Source: Polynucleobacter sp. UB-Piko-W3
GTDB taxonomy: Bacteria > Pseudomonadota > Gammaproteobacteria > Burkholderiales > Burkholderiaceae
Reading direction: 5' to 3'
Assembly: GCF_018881635.1 (NCBI RefSeq)
Contig: NZ_JACVPY010000002.1
Coordinates: 153,374 to 217,373, forward strand
Length of the DNA: 64,000 nucleotides
Shown piece after piece: positions 18,503-26,845 of this stretch. The notes beneath the pieces were generated by a model. It had not been told where the DNA came from. It did no database searches and saw only the letters and a list, made by a program, of their open reading frames with translations. The translations under genes were made by a program, and so were the position numbers. Each line of letters opens with the position of its first letter. Positions within the stretch are counted from its first letter, which is position 1.

Positions 18503-19042
18503 ATGTACAGAATTGTTGCTTTACTCATAGTTAGCCTTAGCTTAATAGCATGCAAAAGTAACGATAGAGTTGTTAGTGCTTGGGAAATTAACGATGTCTA
18601 TCGTTCCACTATCATTAGTTCCAATCCCAGTAATGGCGGAAAGATATATCAAGGCCCTCCGATCAATACGATGGATGCTGCCAATACTTTTGAAATGTTT
18701 AGTCTGCGAGCAGAGAAAAGTGCTCAGGGTGTTAAATCATACGAACTCCTTGTTCATCTGACTTACTTTGCTCCATGGCGTTATTACGAATCAGCTAACT
18801 TGCTAAATAAACCTGCGAGTACTTTTAAAGTGTTATCGCGAGAAGCTGGTATCTGTGAATCTCAAGGTTGCGTATTTAAAGAATTGATGGCTATTCAGTT
18901 GACCGATGCTTTTTTACGGGAACAAATGAATAAGGGATTTCAGGTCACCATTTCTTCAAAAACTGGGGTGAGTAGTGATTTATTTGTGCCAGCTCAGTAT
19001 CTTCAGGGTTACCTGAAGGCAGTTGATGGGCCAAAGAACTAG
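18503..19042 (+). CDS. Hypothetical lipoprotein
   Basis: A 179-residue protein of unrecognised family. The N-terminus is a clear lipoprotein signal, with a hydrophobic run ending in SLIAC (C17). The mature part (about 160 residues) has no membrane segment and has two cysteines close together in GICESQGCVFKE, which could form a disulfide. A tail with TSSDLFVPAQYLQGYLKA-like spacing follows. An AAGGGGAT ribosome site lies upstream of the ATG. It stands alone between the glycine-zipper protein and a gene-poor stretch. No function is proposed. Confidence 0.7.
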   Translation: MYRIVALLIVSLSLIACKSNDRVVSAWEINDVYRSTIISSNPSNGGKIYQGPPINTMDAANTFEMFSLRAEKSAQGVKSYELLVHLTYFAPWRYYESANLLNKPASTFKVLSREAGICESQGCVFKELMAIQLTDAFLREQMNKGFQVTISSKTGVSSDLFVPAQYLQGYLKAVDGPKN

Positions 19043-19089
19043 TTACTTAAGTGCTTTGTGATTGGTTGCAATGAAAACGATACTTATTG

Positions 19090-19203
19090 TCAAAGCGCTT
19101 TCAATGTCTTGAAGGTTTCTAGATTAGGATCTACTATTTTCGCAAGAGCCTCAGAAAATGGCGGGAAAGTACTTGCAAAATGAGCTGCATCGAATCGCTT
19201 CAT
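19090..19203 (-). pseudogene. Short coding-like ORF, possible gene remnant
   Basis: A 37-codon minus-strand ORF with protein-like composition (it begins MKRFDAAHFASTFPPFSE and ends LETFKTLKAL). It begins three bases after the stop of another short coding-like stretch (19207-19311), as in a two-gene operon, but both are tiny and no Shine-Dalgarno site is seen. I do not recognise a family. It may be the residue of decayed genes or a real small protein. Confidence 0.3.
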
Positions 19204-19206
19204 TGA

Positions 19207-19311
19207 TCACTTTTGAAAGCGACGTTGCTTAATACTATTGATGTCCAAGAGCTCTATTTCATGATGTCTGGGATTATTGTTTTTCCCCCAGGCATCCTCA
19301 ACAAAATCCCT
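19207..19311 (-). pseudogene. C-terminal gene fragment
   Basis: A minus-strand stretch open for 34 codons before its TGA, reading RDFVEDAWGKNNNPRHHEIE and then LLDINSIKQRRFQK. The charged, natural-looking composition suggests a real protein end, but the frame is blocked upstream by a TGA at 19314-19312 and has no start codon. Most likely a remnant. Family unknown. Confidence 0.3.
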
Positions 19312-19382
19312 TCACCCCTCTAGAGCTTAGCCAAAATGGACTAAACAATACGGCTATGGGTGTTGTTTTAATCTGAGGTCTA

Positions 19383-19574
19383 TCATTTGTCGGCTGGATG
19401 TGGGTTCTGTGCTCGGCGTTCTGCTTGAGATTCTATTGTGATTCGCATCTCTTCCTCTGTCGCCCTCAATTTGCGACCCAAGTGCTCTATCAAGGTTTGA
19501 ACTGTTGCACCCTCTCCAAGCAAAGCGATCTGATCTTGTACCCAAGTGTCGGGACAGTCATCGAGAACCTGCTG
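19383..19574 (-). pseudogene. Gene remnant beside tRNA-fMet
   Basis: A minus-strand frame with strongly protein-like content (QQVLDDCPDTWVQDQIALL, then GEGATVQTLIEHLGRKLRAT and EEEMRITIESQAERR) ending in TGA at 19385-19383. It has no plausible start codon, and a TAG at 19577-19575 interrupts what may be a longer frame (TDW before the stop). It looks like the C-terminal part of a decayed gene. I do not recognise the family. It lies just downstream of the tRNA terminator. Confidence 0.35.
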
Positions 19575-19618
19575 CTACCAGTCTGTACGAGAACGAACAG
19601 CTTACAGCCCCAGAAAAG

Positions 19619-19654
19619 CAAAAAGGCTTTTAAGCCAATTGACCTAAAAGCCTT
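19619..19654 (-). terminator. Intrinsic terminator of tRNA-fMet
   Basis: On the minus strand, AAGGCTTTTA (19654-19645) pairs with TAAAAGCCTT (19632-19623) around a 12-base loop and is followed by a T run. It lies directly downstream of the tRNA 3' end. Confidence 0.8.
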
Positions 19655-19662
19655 CTACTGTT

Positions 19663-19739
<77 letters not shown>

Positions 19740-19751
19740 TCTGAGTCTTAT

Positions 19752-19781
19752 ATTCTAGCATTTTTTGGGGGTCCCTGTCGA
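19752..19781 (-). promoter_or_regulatory. Promoter of tRNA-fMet
   Basis: On the minus strand, TCGACA (19781-19776) and TAGAAT (19757-19752) lie 18 bases apart, each matching the sigma-70 consensus at five of six positions. The -10 ends 12 bases before the mature tRNA 5' end. Confidence 0.6.
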
Positions 19782-19850
19782 GATTTCCTGCAATTGGTGC
19801 ATAAAAAAGCGGATTTTAAGTAATTAGCTCAGCATTTCACGAGTTCATAT

Positions 19851-19893
19851 AAGGAGTAACATATTGCCACGCAACATTACTAAAAGGCCTTGA
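19851..19893 (+). promoter_or_regulatory. Possible leader peptide ORF upstream of kup
   Basis: A strong AAGGAG site (19851-19856) is followed seven bases later by a TTG codon (19864) that opens a nine-codon frame (MPRNITKRP) ending in TGA at 19891-19893, one base before the kup ATG. The kup start itself has only a weak AAGG. Ribosomes finishing the mini-ORF could reinitiate at kup. Alternatively the strong site is coincidental. Inferred from spacing only. Confidence 0.35.
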
Positions 19894-19894
19894 A

Positions 19895-21835
19895 ATGTCC
19901 ATTAGCAATCCCGAGTTTTCTAGTTCTGACTTATTAAAGCCAGTTGATCTGCATGATGATCACGATAGTCATAAAAAGGGCTTGGGTACGATGATGCTTG
20001 CTGCCATTGGCGTGGTCTTTGGCGACATTGGTACCAGCCCACTCTATGCTCTCAAAGAGTGTTTTGATCCAGAACACGGCATTGCTTTTTCTCCAGAGGC
20101 GCTCTTTGGTGTGATCGCTATGATGATCTGGTCTTTAATTCTCGTAGTGACTGTGAAGTATGTGATCTTTGTGATGCGTGCAGATAATAAAGGCGAGGGC
20201 GGTGTGTTATCGCTGATGGCTTTAGCTCTTAGGACCTTTAAGAGCGACTCGAAGACCTATTACTGCTTGATGATTTTAGGAATGCTGGGATCTTGTATGT
20301 TGCTTGGTGAATCTGTGATTACACCTGCGATCTCGGTGCTATCTGCAGTAGAAGGTATTGAGATCGCAATGCCAAGTTTGCATAAGTTCATTTTGCCAAT
20401 TTCTTTGGCCATTCTCGTTGCACTCTTTTGTATTCAAAAATATGGCACTGCTGCAGTGGGTAAACTTTTCGGCCCAATTACGCTGGTATGGTTTATTGTG
20501 CTGGCTATTTTAGGGGTAATCAATATAGGCGCCGCGCCAGAAATTATCGGTGCACTCAACCCCGCATATGCTGCACAATTTGTCATCAATCATCCCACCA
20601 CCGCCTACATTGTGATGGGCGGTGTTGTATTGGTAGTCACAGGTGTTGAAGCGCTATATCTAGATATGGGTCATTTTGGTAGGAACCCCGTGCGCTATGC
20701 TTGGCTCTTGATCGTATTACCAAGCTTGTTAATTAATTATTTGGGTCAGGGAGCATTGTTGTTATCAAATCCCCAGGCCGTATCAAATCCATTTTATTTA
20801 ATGGTTCCAGAGTGGGCATTATGGCCAGTGGTAGGGTTGGCAACAGCGGCGACCGTGATTGCTTCCCAAGCGGTGATTTCCGGAGCCTACTCTCTTGTAA
20901 GCCAAGCAATTTTGCTGGGCTTTATGCCGCGGATGACGATTATGCACACCTCAGATTCTGAGCAAGGACAAATTTATGTTCCAGTAGTGAACTGGGCGCT
21001 ACTGTTTATGGTGGTGGTTACCATTATCGAATTTAGAGCATCTGTTAACTTGGCAGCCGCGTATGGTATTTCAGTCACATCAACCATGATGATTACGGCT
21101 GTACTACTTGCAGTAGTGATGTATCGCGAATGGAAAATGAACATCTTGCTCGTGATAGCTTTAACTACAGTGTTCTTTGCATTAGATTTCGCATTTTGGA
21201 CAGCCAATTTAATCAAGATTAAAGATGGTGGTTGGTACCCACTATTTTTAGGCTTCTTAATTTTTACTTGCCTCATTACTTGGTACCGTGGCCGTAAACT
21301 TTTGCGTGATAAATTGGTTGCAGGCTCAATTCATTTACAGGAATTTATAACTGGTTTATTAGCTCACCCGCCTCACCGCGTAGAGGGAACGGCGATCTTT
21401 TTGACTGCACACATTGATTACGTGCCAGTCGCAATGTTGCATAACTTGAAGCACAATCGTGTGATGCATGAGCGTATCTTTTTTGTGAAGCTTAGTACTT
21501 GGGATGTGCCTTACGTTAATGATGATGAGCGTCTTAGCATCAAAGATTTGGGAGGCAATATATTTCTAGTAAGAGCAGTTCATGGGTTTAAAGAATCGCC
21601 CGACATTAGTAATGTTTTGTCATTATTAAGTGAACAGAAAAATATTGAATTTAATTTAATGGATACCTCTTTCTTTGTTGCGCGCGACACGATTGTCCCC
21701 TCTGCCAATCCTGGCATGGCTCTGTGGAGAGAAAAACTCTTTGGTTGGATGATGCAAAATGCTGCGAAGCCCTCAGACTTCTTCAAGATCCCTACTAACC
21801 GTTTAGTTGAATTGGGCGCGAAGGTGGAAATTTGA
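19895..21835 (+). CDS. kup: Low-affinity potassium uptake protein Kup
   Basis: A 646-residue K+/H+ symporter of the HAK/KUP/KT family. After an about 30-residue hydrophilic N-terminus comes the signature [17 protein letters not shown], then about twelve membrane segments (residues 30-460) and a cytoplasmic C-terminal domain (about 470-646). Conserved blocks such as [14 protein letters not shown] and [18 protein letters not shown] are intact. It imports potassium into the cytoplasm. The next gene's TTG start overlaps its stop, suggesting coupling. A candidate leader peptide precedes it. Confidence 0.97.
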   Translation: MSISNPEFSSSDLLKPVDLHDDHDSHKKGLGTMMLAAIGVVFGDIGTSPLYALKECFDPEHGIAFSPEALFGVIAMMIWSLILVVTVKYVIFVMRADNKGEGGVLSLMALALRTFKSDSKTYYCLMILGMLGSCMLLGESVITPAISVLSAVEGIEIAMPSLHKFILPISLAILVALFCIQKYGTAAVGKLFGPITLVWFIVLAILGVINIGAAPEIIGALNPAYAAQFVINHPTTAYIVMGGVVLVVTGVEALYLDMGHFGRNPVRYAWLLIVLPSLLINYLGQGALLLSNPQAVSNPFYLMVPEWALWPVVGLATAATVIASQAVISGAYSLVSQAILLGFMPRMTIMHTSDSEQGQIYVPVVNWALLFMVVVTIIEFRASVNLAAAYGISVTSTMMITAVLLAVVMYREWKMNILLVIALTTVFFALDFAFWTANLIKIKDGGWYPLFLGFLIFTCLITWYRGRKLLRDKLVAGSIHLQEFITGLLAHPPHRVEGTAIFLTAHIDYVPVAMLHNLKHNRVMHERIFFVKLSTWDVPYVNDDERLSIKDLGGNIFLVRAVHGFKESPDISNVLSLLSEQKNIEFNLMDTSFFVARDTIVPSANPGMALWREKLFGWMMQNAAKPSDFFKIPTNRLVELGAKVEI

Positions 21836-22338
21836 GTAGTCAAACTATTCGTTCAACAATATTCCTCGGAATTTTTGTTGTAGCCTGCTCTTTCAGTAGC
21901 TTAGTCTTAGCGACTCCTGCTGAAGAGGCTGAGCTTGCCCAGCTCGATAAGATTGAACAAGAGCTTGAATTGCAGCGCGAGTGGGCGAAGTATCGCTGGG
22001 GCAAGGCTCAATCCGACTGCTATCAACAGTATTGGGTGAATTACTGTATTGGTAGCGCTAGAACGCAATACCGAAAAGAGATAGACCCTATCACCGAACA
22101 AGAGATTGCACTTCATGAGGTGCAGCGAAAATTACGTAAGAGTTTAAAAGATCAAGAAGATATTAAGCGTGCTGCTGAGCGTGCTTCGCCTATAAAAGCT
22201 GCTGAGCGTGCAGATAATCAGCGAGAGTTTGAAGAAAAGCAAAAAGCAGCTGCAGTCAGAGCAGCAGATTTAGAGCAGCGTCGTAAAGATGCCCCTAAGC
22301 GTGCACAAGAAAATAAATCTGGCACACAGCTGGATTGA
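21832..22338 (+). CDS. Hypothetical exported coiled-coil protein
   Basis: A 168-residue protein of unknown function. It has a signal peptide (hydrophobic residues about 8-24, ending near VLATPAEE) and then a highly charged, Ala/Glu/Lys/Arg-rich helical region predicted to be coiled coil over most of the mature length ([31 protein letters not shown]). Two cysteines ([11 protein letters not shown]) could pair. The start is TTG at 21832 with an AAGGTGGA site upstream, overlapping the kup stop (TTGA), so it is translationally coupled to kup. A link to potassium transport is possible but not shown. Confidence 0.65.
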   Translation: MSSQTIRSTIFLGIFVVACSFSSLVLATPAEEAELAQLDKIEQELELQREWAKYRWGKAQSDCYQQYWVNYCIGSARTQYRKEIDPITEQEIALHEVQRKLRKSLKDQEDIKRAAERASPIKAAERADNQREFEEKQKAAAVRAADLEQRRKDAPKRAQENKSGTQLD

Positions 22339-22379
22339 TCACTAATTCAACATTATTTAATTTAATTACTAGGTAACTC

Positions 22380-23744
22380 TTGGCCAAAGTCAAAACGGTT
22401 TACATCTGCCAATCTTGCGGCGGCAGCTCTGCAAAGTGGCAGGGGCAGTGCCCATCCTGTCAGGAGTGGAACACATTAGAAGAGGGCGTACCTGAGAGCA
22501 CAGCAAATTCCCGTTTTCAGGGCTTAGCACAATCTTTACCTAGGCAAAAGTTATCTGCAATTACTGCAGAAGATTTACCAAGATTTAGTACTGGCGTTGA
22601 AGAATTTGATCGTGTCTTGGGCGGTGGCTTAGTTCCAGGTGGCGTGGTTCTCTTGGGCGGTGACCCCGGAATTGGTAAATCGACATTACTATTGCAAGCC
22701 TTGGCGGAGATGAGTTCTGCTGGCATGAATGTACTCTACAGTAGTGGTGAAGAATCAGCAGCCCAAATTGCCTTACGGGCAAAACGAATTGCACTCAATG
22801 CACCACAGCTAGAGGTCTTAGCAGAAATTCAGTTAGAGAAACTGATTTCAATTATGGACACTGTTAAGCCACAAGTATTGGTGGTGGACTCTATTCAAAC
22901 CTTGTACTCCGATGTGCTGAGCTCTGCTCCCGGATCGGTAGCGCAAGTACGAGAGTGTGCTGCGCAATTAACTAGGGCCGCTAAATCCAGTGGTATCTGT
23001 GTATTGATGGTAGGCCATGTTACTAAAGATGGTCACCTTGCCGGACCTAGGGTCTTAGAGCATATTGTGGATACTGTTTTGTATTTTGAAGGTGACACCC
23101 ATTCTTCATTCCGCTTAGTACGCTCGATTAAGAATCGCTTTGGTGCTGTAAATGAACTAGGTGTGTTCGCGATGACCGAAAAGGGTTTACGTGGCGTTAC
23201 CAATCCTTCGGCAATTTTCTTATCGCAGCATGAACAAATGGTTCCCGGTGCTTGTGTACTGGTCACCCAAGAAGGCAGCCGTCCTCTATTAGTAGAAATC
23301 CAGGCCTTAGTAGATACCGCACATGTTCCTAACCCACGACGTTTGGCTGTTGGTCTAGAGCAAGCACGTTTGGCAATGCTCCTAGCAGTTCTTCACCGTC
23401 ATGCAGGTATTGCTTGCTTTGATCAAGATGTGTTCTTAAATGCGGTGGGCGGAGTCAAAATCTCTGAGCCTGCGGCTGACTTGGCAGTGCTCTTGGCAAT
23501 TCAATCATCGATTCGCAATCGTGCGCTACCTAAAGAGCTTATCGTATTTGGTGAGGTTGGTTTGGCGGGTGAAATTCGTCCATGCCCACGTGGCCAAGAG
23601 CGCTTAAAAGAGGCGGCAAAGTTAGGCTTTACAGTGGCCATTATTCCGAAAGCGAATATGCCTAAGACAAAGATTCCGGGATTAACAACCATTCCGGTTG
23701 AGCGAATTGATCAGGCAATTGCTGCAGCAGCAGAATTAAGCTGA
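22380..23744 (+). CDS. radA: DNA repair protein RadA (branch-migration ATPase)
   Basis: A 454-residue RecA-related ATPase that helps process recombination intermediates. An N-terminal C4 zinc finger (C10, C13, C24, C27 in ICQSCGG...GQCPSCQEW) is followed by the RecA-like core with Walker A GGDPGIGKST and the RadA-specific KNRFGAVNELGVF motif, then a C-terminal Lon-protease-like domain (about 290-450) that lacks protease function. The start is TTG at 22380, with TAGG upstream and the zinc finger beginning at residue 10, as usual for RadA. Confidence 0.96.
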   Translation: MAKVKTVYICQSCGGSSAKWQGQCPSCQEWNTLEEGVPESTANSRFQGLAQSLPRQKLSAITAEDLPRFSTGVEEFDRVLGGGLVPGGVVLLGGDPGIGKSTLLLQALAEMSSAGMNVLYSSGEESAAQIALRAKRIALNAPQLEVLAEIQLEKLISIMDTVKPQVLVVDSIQTLYSDVLSSAPGSVAQVRECAAQLTRAAKSSGICVLMVGHVTKDGHLAGPRVLEHIVDTVLYFEGDTHSSFRLVRSIKNRFGAVNELGVFAMTEKGLRGVTNPSAIFLSQHEQMVPGACVLVTQEGSRPLLVEIQALVDTAHVPNPRRLAVGLEQARLAMLLAVLHRHAGIACFDQDVFLNAVGGVKISEPAADLAVLLAIQSSIRNRALPKELIVFGEVGLAGEIRPCPRGQERLKEAAKLGFTVAIIPKANMPKTKIPGLTTIPVERIDQAIAAAAELS

Positions 23745-23751
23745 TAAATTT

Positions 23752-24648
23752 CTAACGCAGGTCTTCTGCTTGTATCAGAAGGACCTGTTCTTCGCCAGCA
23801 GACACTTCCATCCAGATCACCGGAATTTGAGGAAAAGCCTTTTTAAAGTTCTCATACTCATTGCCAATCTCAATCAGAATGGCGCCACGCTCAGATAAGT
23901 AATCAGGTGCATGCGCAATAATTCTTCTAATTAAATCCATGCCATCCTTCCCGCCTGCTAATGCCAGGACTGGCTCAGCATGATATTCAACGGGAAGCAT
24001 ATTCATTGAATGGGCATTTACATATGGCGGGTTGCAAATGATCAGGTCAAATACGTTATCTTCATTAGGCTCTGGCAACGCATCCCATAAATCACCTTCC
24101 AATAGCTCCACCTGAGAGCCCAAGCTATGGCGATCGACATTCCGCGCGGCTACAGATAAGGCGGGCATGCTGATATCGCAAGCGCTAACATGAATATCAG
24201 GACAAGACAGTGCTAAGAGAATTGCCAGCGAGCCATTACCAGTGCATAAGTCAAGCGCTTTACCGTCTGCAGGTAACCACGGCTCTAGAGAGCCATCAAC
24301 AATCAGCTCTGCAATCCATGAGCGGGGAACAATACTTTGCTCGCTACAGAAAAAAGGGATACCCATCAGCCAGGCTTCACCCAGGATATAGGCAAGTGGT
24401 TTACGGGTAGAAATTCTTTCATCAGCAATCAGGACAGCTTTTTTCTCTTGCTCTGCTGTAATAGGATCCTCTAAATGATCAAGCGCTTCAGTTGGGCTTA
24501 AATTGATCTGTTTGCTTACCAGCCAAAGCGCTTCGCTTTGCGCATCAATTGCGCCATGCCCGTAATGTAAGTTTGCTGCTGCCAGTTTTTGTGCAACTTG
24601 ATTGATGCACTGATTGATTGTTAGCGATTGCAAAGGCTCAGGGTCCAT
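23752..24648 (-). CDS. prmB: Ribosomal protein L3 N5-glutamine methyltransferase PrmB
   Basis: A 298-residue SAM-dependent methyltransferase. An N-terminal helical domain (about 1-90) precedes the Rossmann core with LDLCTGNGSLAILLA (motif I), CDIS (motif II) and the catalytic IICNPPYVN, which contacts the target glutamine. The following LPVEYHAEPVLALAGGKDGM block is typical of PrmB/HemK-type enzymes; PrmB rather than PrmC is favoured by the MNMLPVEYHAEP form and because prmC usually neighbours prfA. It modifies L3 during ribosome assembly. The gene converges with radA and lies downstream of dapE, 38 bases away. Confidence 0.9.
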   Translation of the reverse strand: MDPEPLQSLTINQCINQVAQKLAAANLHYGHGAIDAQSEALWLVSKQINLSPTEALDHLEDPITAEQEKKAVLIADERISTRKPLAYILGEAWLMGIPFFCSEQSIVPRSWIAELIVDGSLEPWLPADGKALDLCTGNGSLAILLALSCPDIHVSACDISMPALSVAARNVDRHSLGSQVELLEGDLWDALPEPNEDNVFDLIICNPPYVNAHSMNMLPVEYHAEPVLALAGGKDGMDLIRRIIAHAPDYLSERGAILIEIGNEYENFKKAFPQIPVIWMEVSAGEEQVLLIQAEDLR

Positions 24649-24686
24649 GATGAATCAAATTCAACTGAAAAGAAATTGATACGCAA

Positions 24687-25838
24687 TTAAGCAATGAGTT
24701 GCTCAAGTGTTTTGCGATAAATATTTTTGAGTGGCTCGACATCATCAACGATGACGCACTCATTGATTTTGTGGCTAGTCGCATTGAGGGGGCCAAACTC
24801 TACAACCTCTTTACAAATCTTCGCAATGAATCGTCCATCACTAGTACCGCCAGTAGTCGATAGCTCCGTATCTACTTTAGTTTCTGCTTTGATGGCCTGA
24901 CGCAATGCGCTAGCTAGGTCACCATCTCCCGTAATAAAGGGACTGCCACCCAATACCCAATCAATTTCGAAATCAAGGCCAGCGTTATTCAAAATCTTCT
25001 CAAGACGCTCACGTAATTGCTCTGGCTTACTCTCAGTAGAGAAGCGGAAATTGAAGTCCATTGTTAATTCACCAGGAATCACATTATTTGCACCAGTGCC
25101 TGCGTGAATATTGGAGATCTGAAAGCTAGTAGGCTGAAAATATTGATTGCCTTTATCCCACTCGGTTTCTACTAAGGCAGAGATGGCGGGTGCCGATAAG
25201 TGAATCGGATTCTTGCCTAGATGCGGGTAAGCAATATGAGCCTGAATGCCTTTAATTTTGAGCTTGCCAGATAAAGAGCCACGACGACCATTTTTAATTA
25301 TGTCGCCAAGTTGCTCAACAGAAGTAGGCTCACCGATCACACAATAGTCTAGGTGTTGCCCTTGTTTTTGCAAACGCTCACACATAATGACAGTGCCATC
25401 ATTCGCAGGACCTTCTTCATCACTGGTGATTAAGAAAGCAATAGAGCCTTGATGATCAGGGTGTGTAGTAACAAATTCTTCGGTTGCCACTACAAAACCT
25501 GCAAGAGAGGTTTTCATGTCCGCTGCGCCACGACCATAGAGCATGCCATCACGAATTGTGGGAGTAAATGGATTGCTATCCCACTTTTCCAATGGTCCGG
25601 TTGGCACAACATCCGTATGACCAGCAAACATCAATACTTTGCCTTGGTCGCCAGATTTACCTTTTTTAATTGCCCAGAGATTAGTTACTTGAAAGTTCTC
25701 AGGACCACTCACAACACTCTCAGTATGAAAACCAAGAGCTTGTAAGCGATGAGCGATTAATTCCTGGCAACCACCATCAGCCGGGGTGACGGAATGGCAA
25801 GCAATCAGAGCTTCTGTCAGCTCAAGGGTGGCGCTCAT
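24687..25838 (-). CDS. dapE: Succinyl-diaminopimelate desuccinylase
   Basis: A 383-residue M20-family zinc hydrolase of the succinylase branch of lysine and diaminopimelate synthesis. Metal and catalytic motifs are visible: [34 protein letters not shown] and IGEPTSV, with a terminal segment containing [15 protein letters not shown] use the ATG at 25838 ([11 protein letters not shown]). An in-frame start at 25940 would run about 100 bases into dapD and adds a non-family extension. The start lies five bases after the dapD stop, so dapD-dapE form an operon supplying peptidoglycan precursor. Confidence 0.96.
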   Translation of the reverse strand: MSATLELTEALIACHSVTPADGGCQELIAHRLQALGFHTESVVSGPENFQVTNLWAIKKGKSGDQGKVLMFAGHTDVVPTGPLEKWDSNPFTPTIRDGMLYGRGAADMKTSLAGFVVATEEFVTTHPDHQGSIAFLITSDEEGPANDGTVIMCERLQKQGQHLDYCVIGEPTSVEQLGDIIKNGRRGSLSGKLKIKGIQAHIAYPHLGKNPIHLSAPAISALVETEWDKGNQYFQPTSFQISNIHAGTGANNVIPGELTMDFNFRFSTESKPEQLRERLEKILNNAGLDFEIDWVLGGSPFITGDGDLASALRQAIKAETKVDTELSTTGGTSDGRFIAKICKEVVEFGPLNATSHKINECVIVDDVEPLKNIYRKTLEQLIA

Positions 25839-25843
25839 TAAAT

Positions 25844-26671
25844 TTAGTCGCGGAGCAATTCGTTGATAGCAGTTTTCGCTCTGGTTTGTGCGTCCACCTT
25901 CTTCACGATGACGGCAGCATATAAGCTGTATTTGCCGCAAGCAGAAGGCAGAGATCCAGGAACAACTACAGAGCCTGCAGGAACGCGGCCATAGTGAACT
26001 TCACCCGTTTCACGGTCATAAATCTTGGTACTTTGACCCAGGTAGACGCCCATGGAAAGAACGGAGTTCTCTTCGATAACTACGCCTTCAACTACTTCGG
26101 AGCGGGCGCCGATAAAACAGTTATCTTCAATAATGACTGGACCAGCCTGGATGGGCTCTAAAACACCACCGATGCCGACGCCACCGGAAAGGTGAACATT
26201 TTTACCAATTTGAGCGCAAGAACCTACAGTTGCCCAGGTATCCACCATGGTGCCTTCACCAACATAAGCGCCAATATTGACGTAGGAAGGCATTAGAACT
26301 GCATTTTTGCCAATAAATGAGCCGCGACGGGCTATTGCGGGGGGAACAACTCGAAAGCCACCAGCAGCAAAATCGGCTGCAGTGTAGTCCTGAAATTTGC
26401 TAGGTACTTTGTCATAGAACTGGGTATAGCCACCAGCACCCATAGGGACGTTGTCCTCTAGGCGAAAAGAGAGCAAAACAGCCTTTTTAACCCACTGATT
26501 GACATCCCATTTGCCAACGCTACGGCGTTCAGCAACGCGAATAGTGCCAGCATTCAGGCCCTCTAAGACCGCATTTACGGCATTACGGACATCCCCTGGA
26601 GCGGTATCTGGGGAGAGGTTTGCGCGGTTTTCCCAGGCTTGTTCAATGATGTTTTGTGGTGATTGGCTCAT
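25844..26671 (-). CDS. dapD: 2,3,4,5-tetrahydropyridine-2,6-dicarboxylate N-succinyltransferase
   Basis: A 275-residue acyltransferase that succinylates tetrahydrodipicolinate, two steps before DapE. An N-terminal helical domain (with [20 protein letters not shown]) precedes a left-handed beta-helix built from hexapeptide repeats ([40 protein letters not shown]) and a short C-terminal domain. Length is normal for the family. It is the first gene of a minus-strand operon diverging from smc, with a candidate promoter in the 174-base spacer. Confidence 0.97.
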   Translation of the reverse strand: MSQSPQNIIEQAWENRANLSPDTAPGDVRNAVNAVLEGLNAGTIRVAERRSVGKWDVNQWVKKAVLLSFRLEDNVPMGAGGYTQFYDKVPSKFQDYTAADFAAGGFRVVPPAIARRGSFIGKNAVLMPSYVNIGAYVGEGTMVDTWATVGSCAQIGKNVHLSGGVGIGGVLEPIQAGPVIIEDNCFIGARSEVVEGVVIEENSVLSMGVYLGQSTKIYDRETGEVHYGRVPAGSVVVPGSLPSACGKYSLYAAVIVKKVDAQTRAKTAINELLRD

Positions 26672-26728
26672 GCTTTTTAGTTAACTATCAGATTGTTAAG
26701 GGGTTTTGTCCCTGGAGGTCGATTTATC

Positions 26729-26757
26729 ATTATATCGATGGGCAGAAAACGCGTCTA
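26729..26757 (-). promoter_or_regulatory. Candidate dapD promoter
   Basis: On the minus strand, TAGACG (26757-26752; four of six) and a perfect TATAAT (26734-26729) are separated by 17 bases, leaving a leader of about 50 bases before the dapD ATG. Confidence 0.45.
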
Positions 26758-26770
26758 AGTAGTCCCAAGC

Positions 26771-26800
26771 TTGCTATCATCTTCCCACTTCAGCTTTAAT
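26771..26800 (+). promoter_or_regulatory. Candidate smc promoter
   Basis: TTGCTA (26771-26776) and TTTAAT (26795-26800) are separated by 18 bases, four and five of six consensus matches. The leader to the smc GTG would be about 40 bases. Consensus evidence only. Confidence 0.35.
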
Positions 26801-26845
26801 TAATTACCCCCTTATTTAACCCCCTTTTTCCCTGCAAAGTACGCC

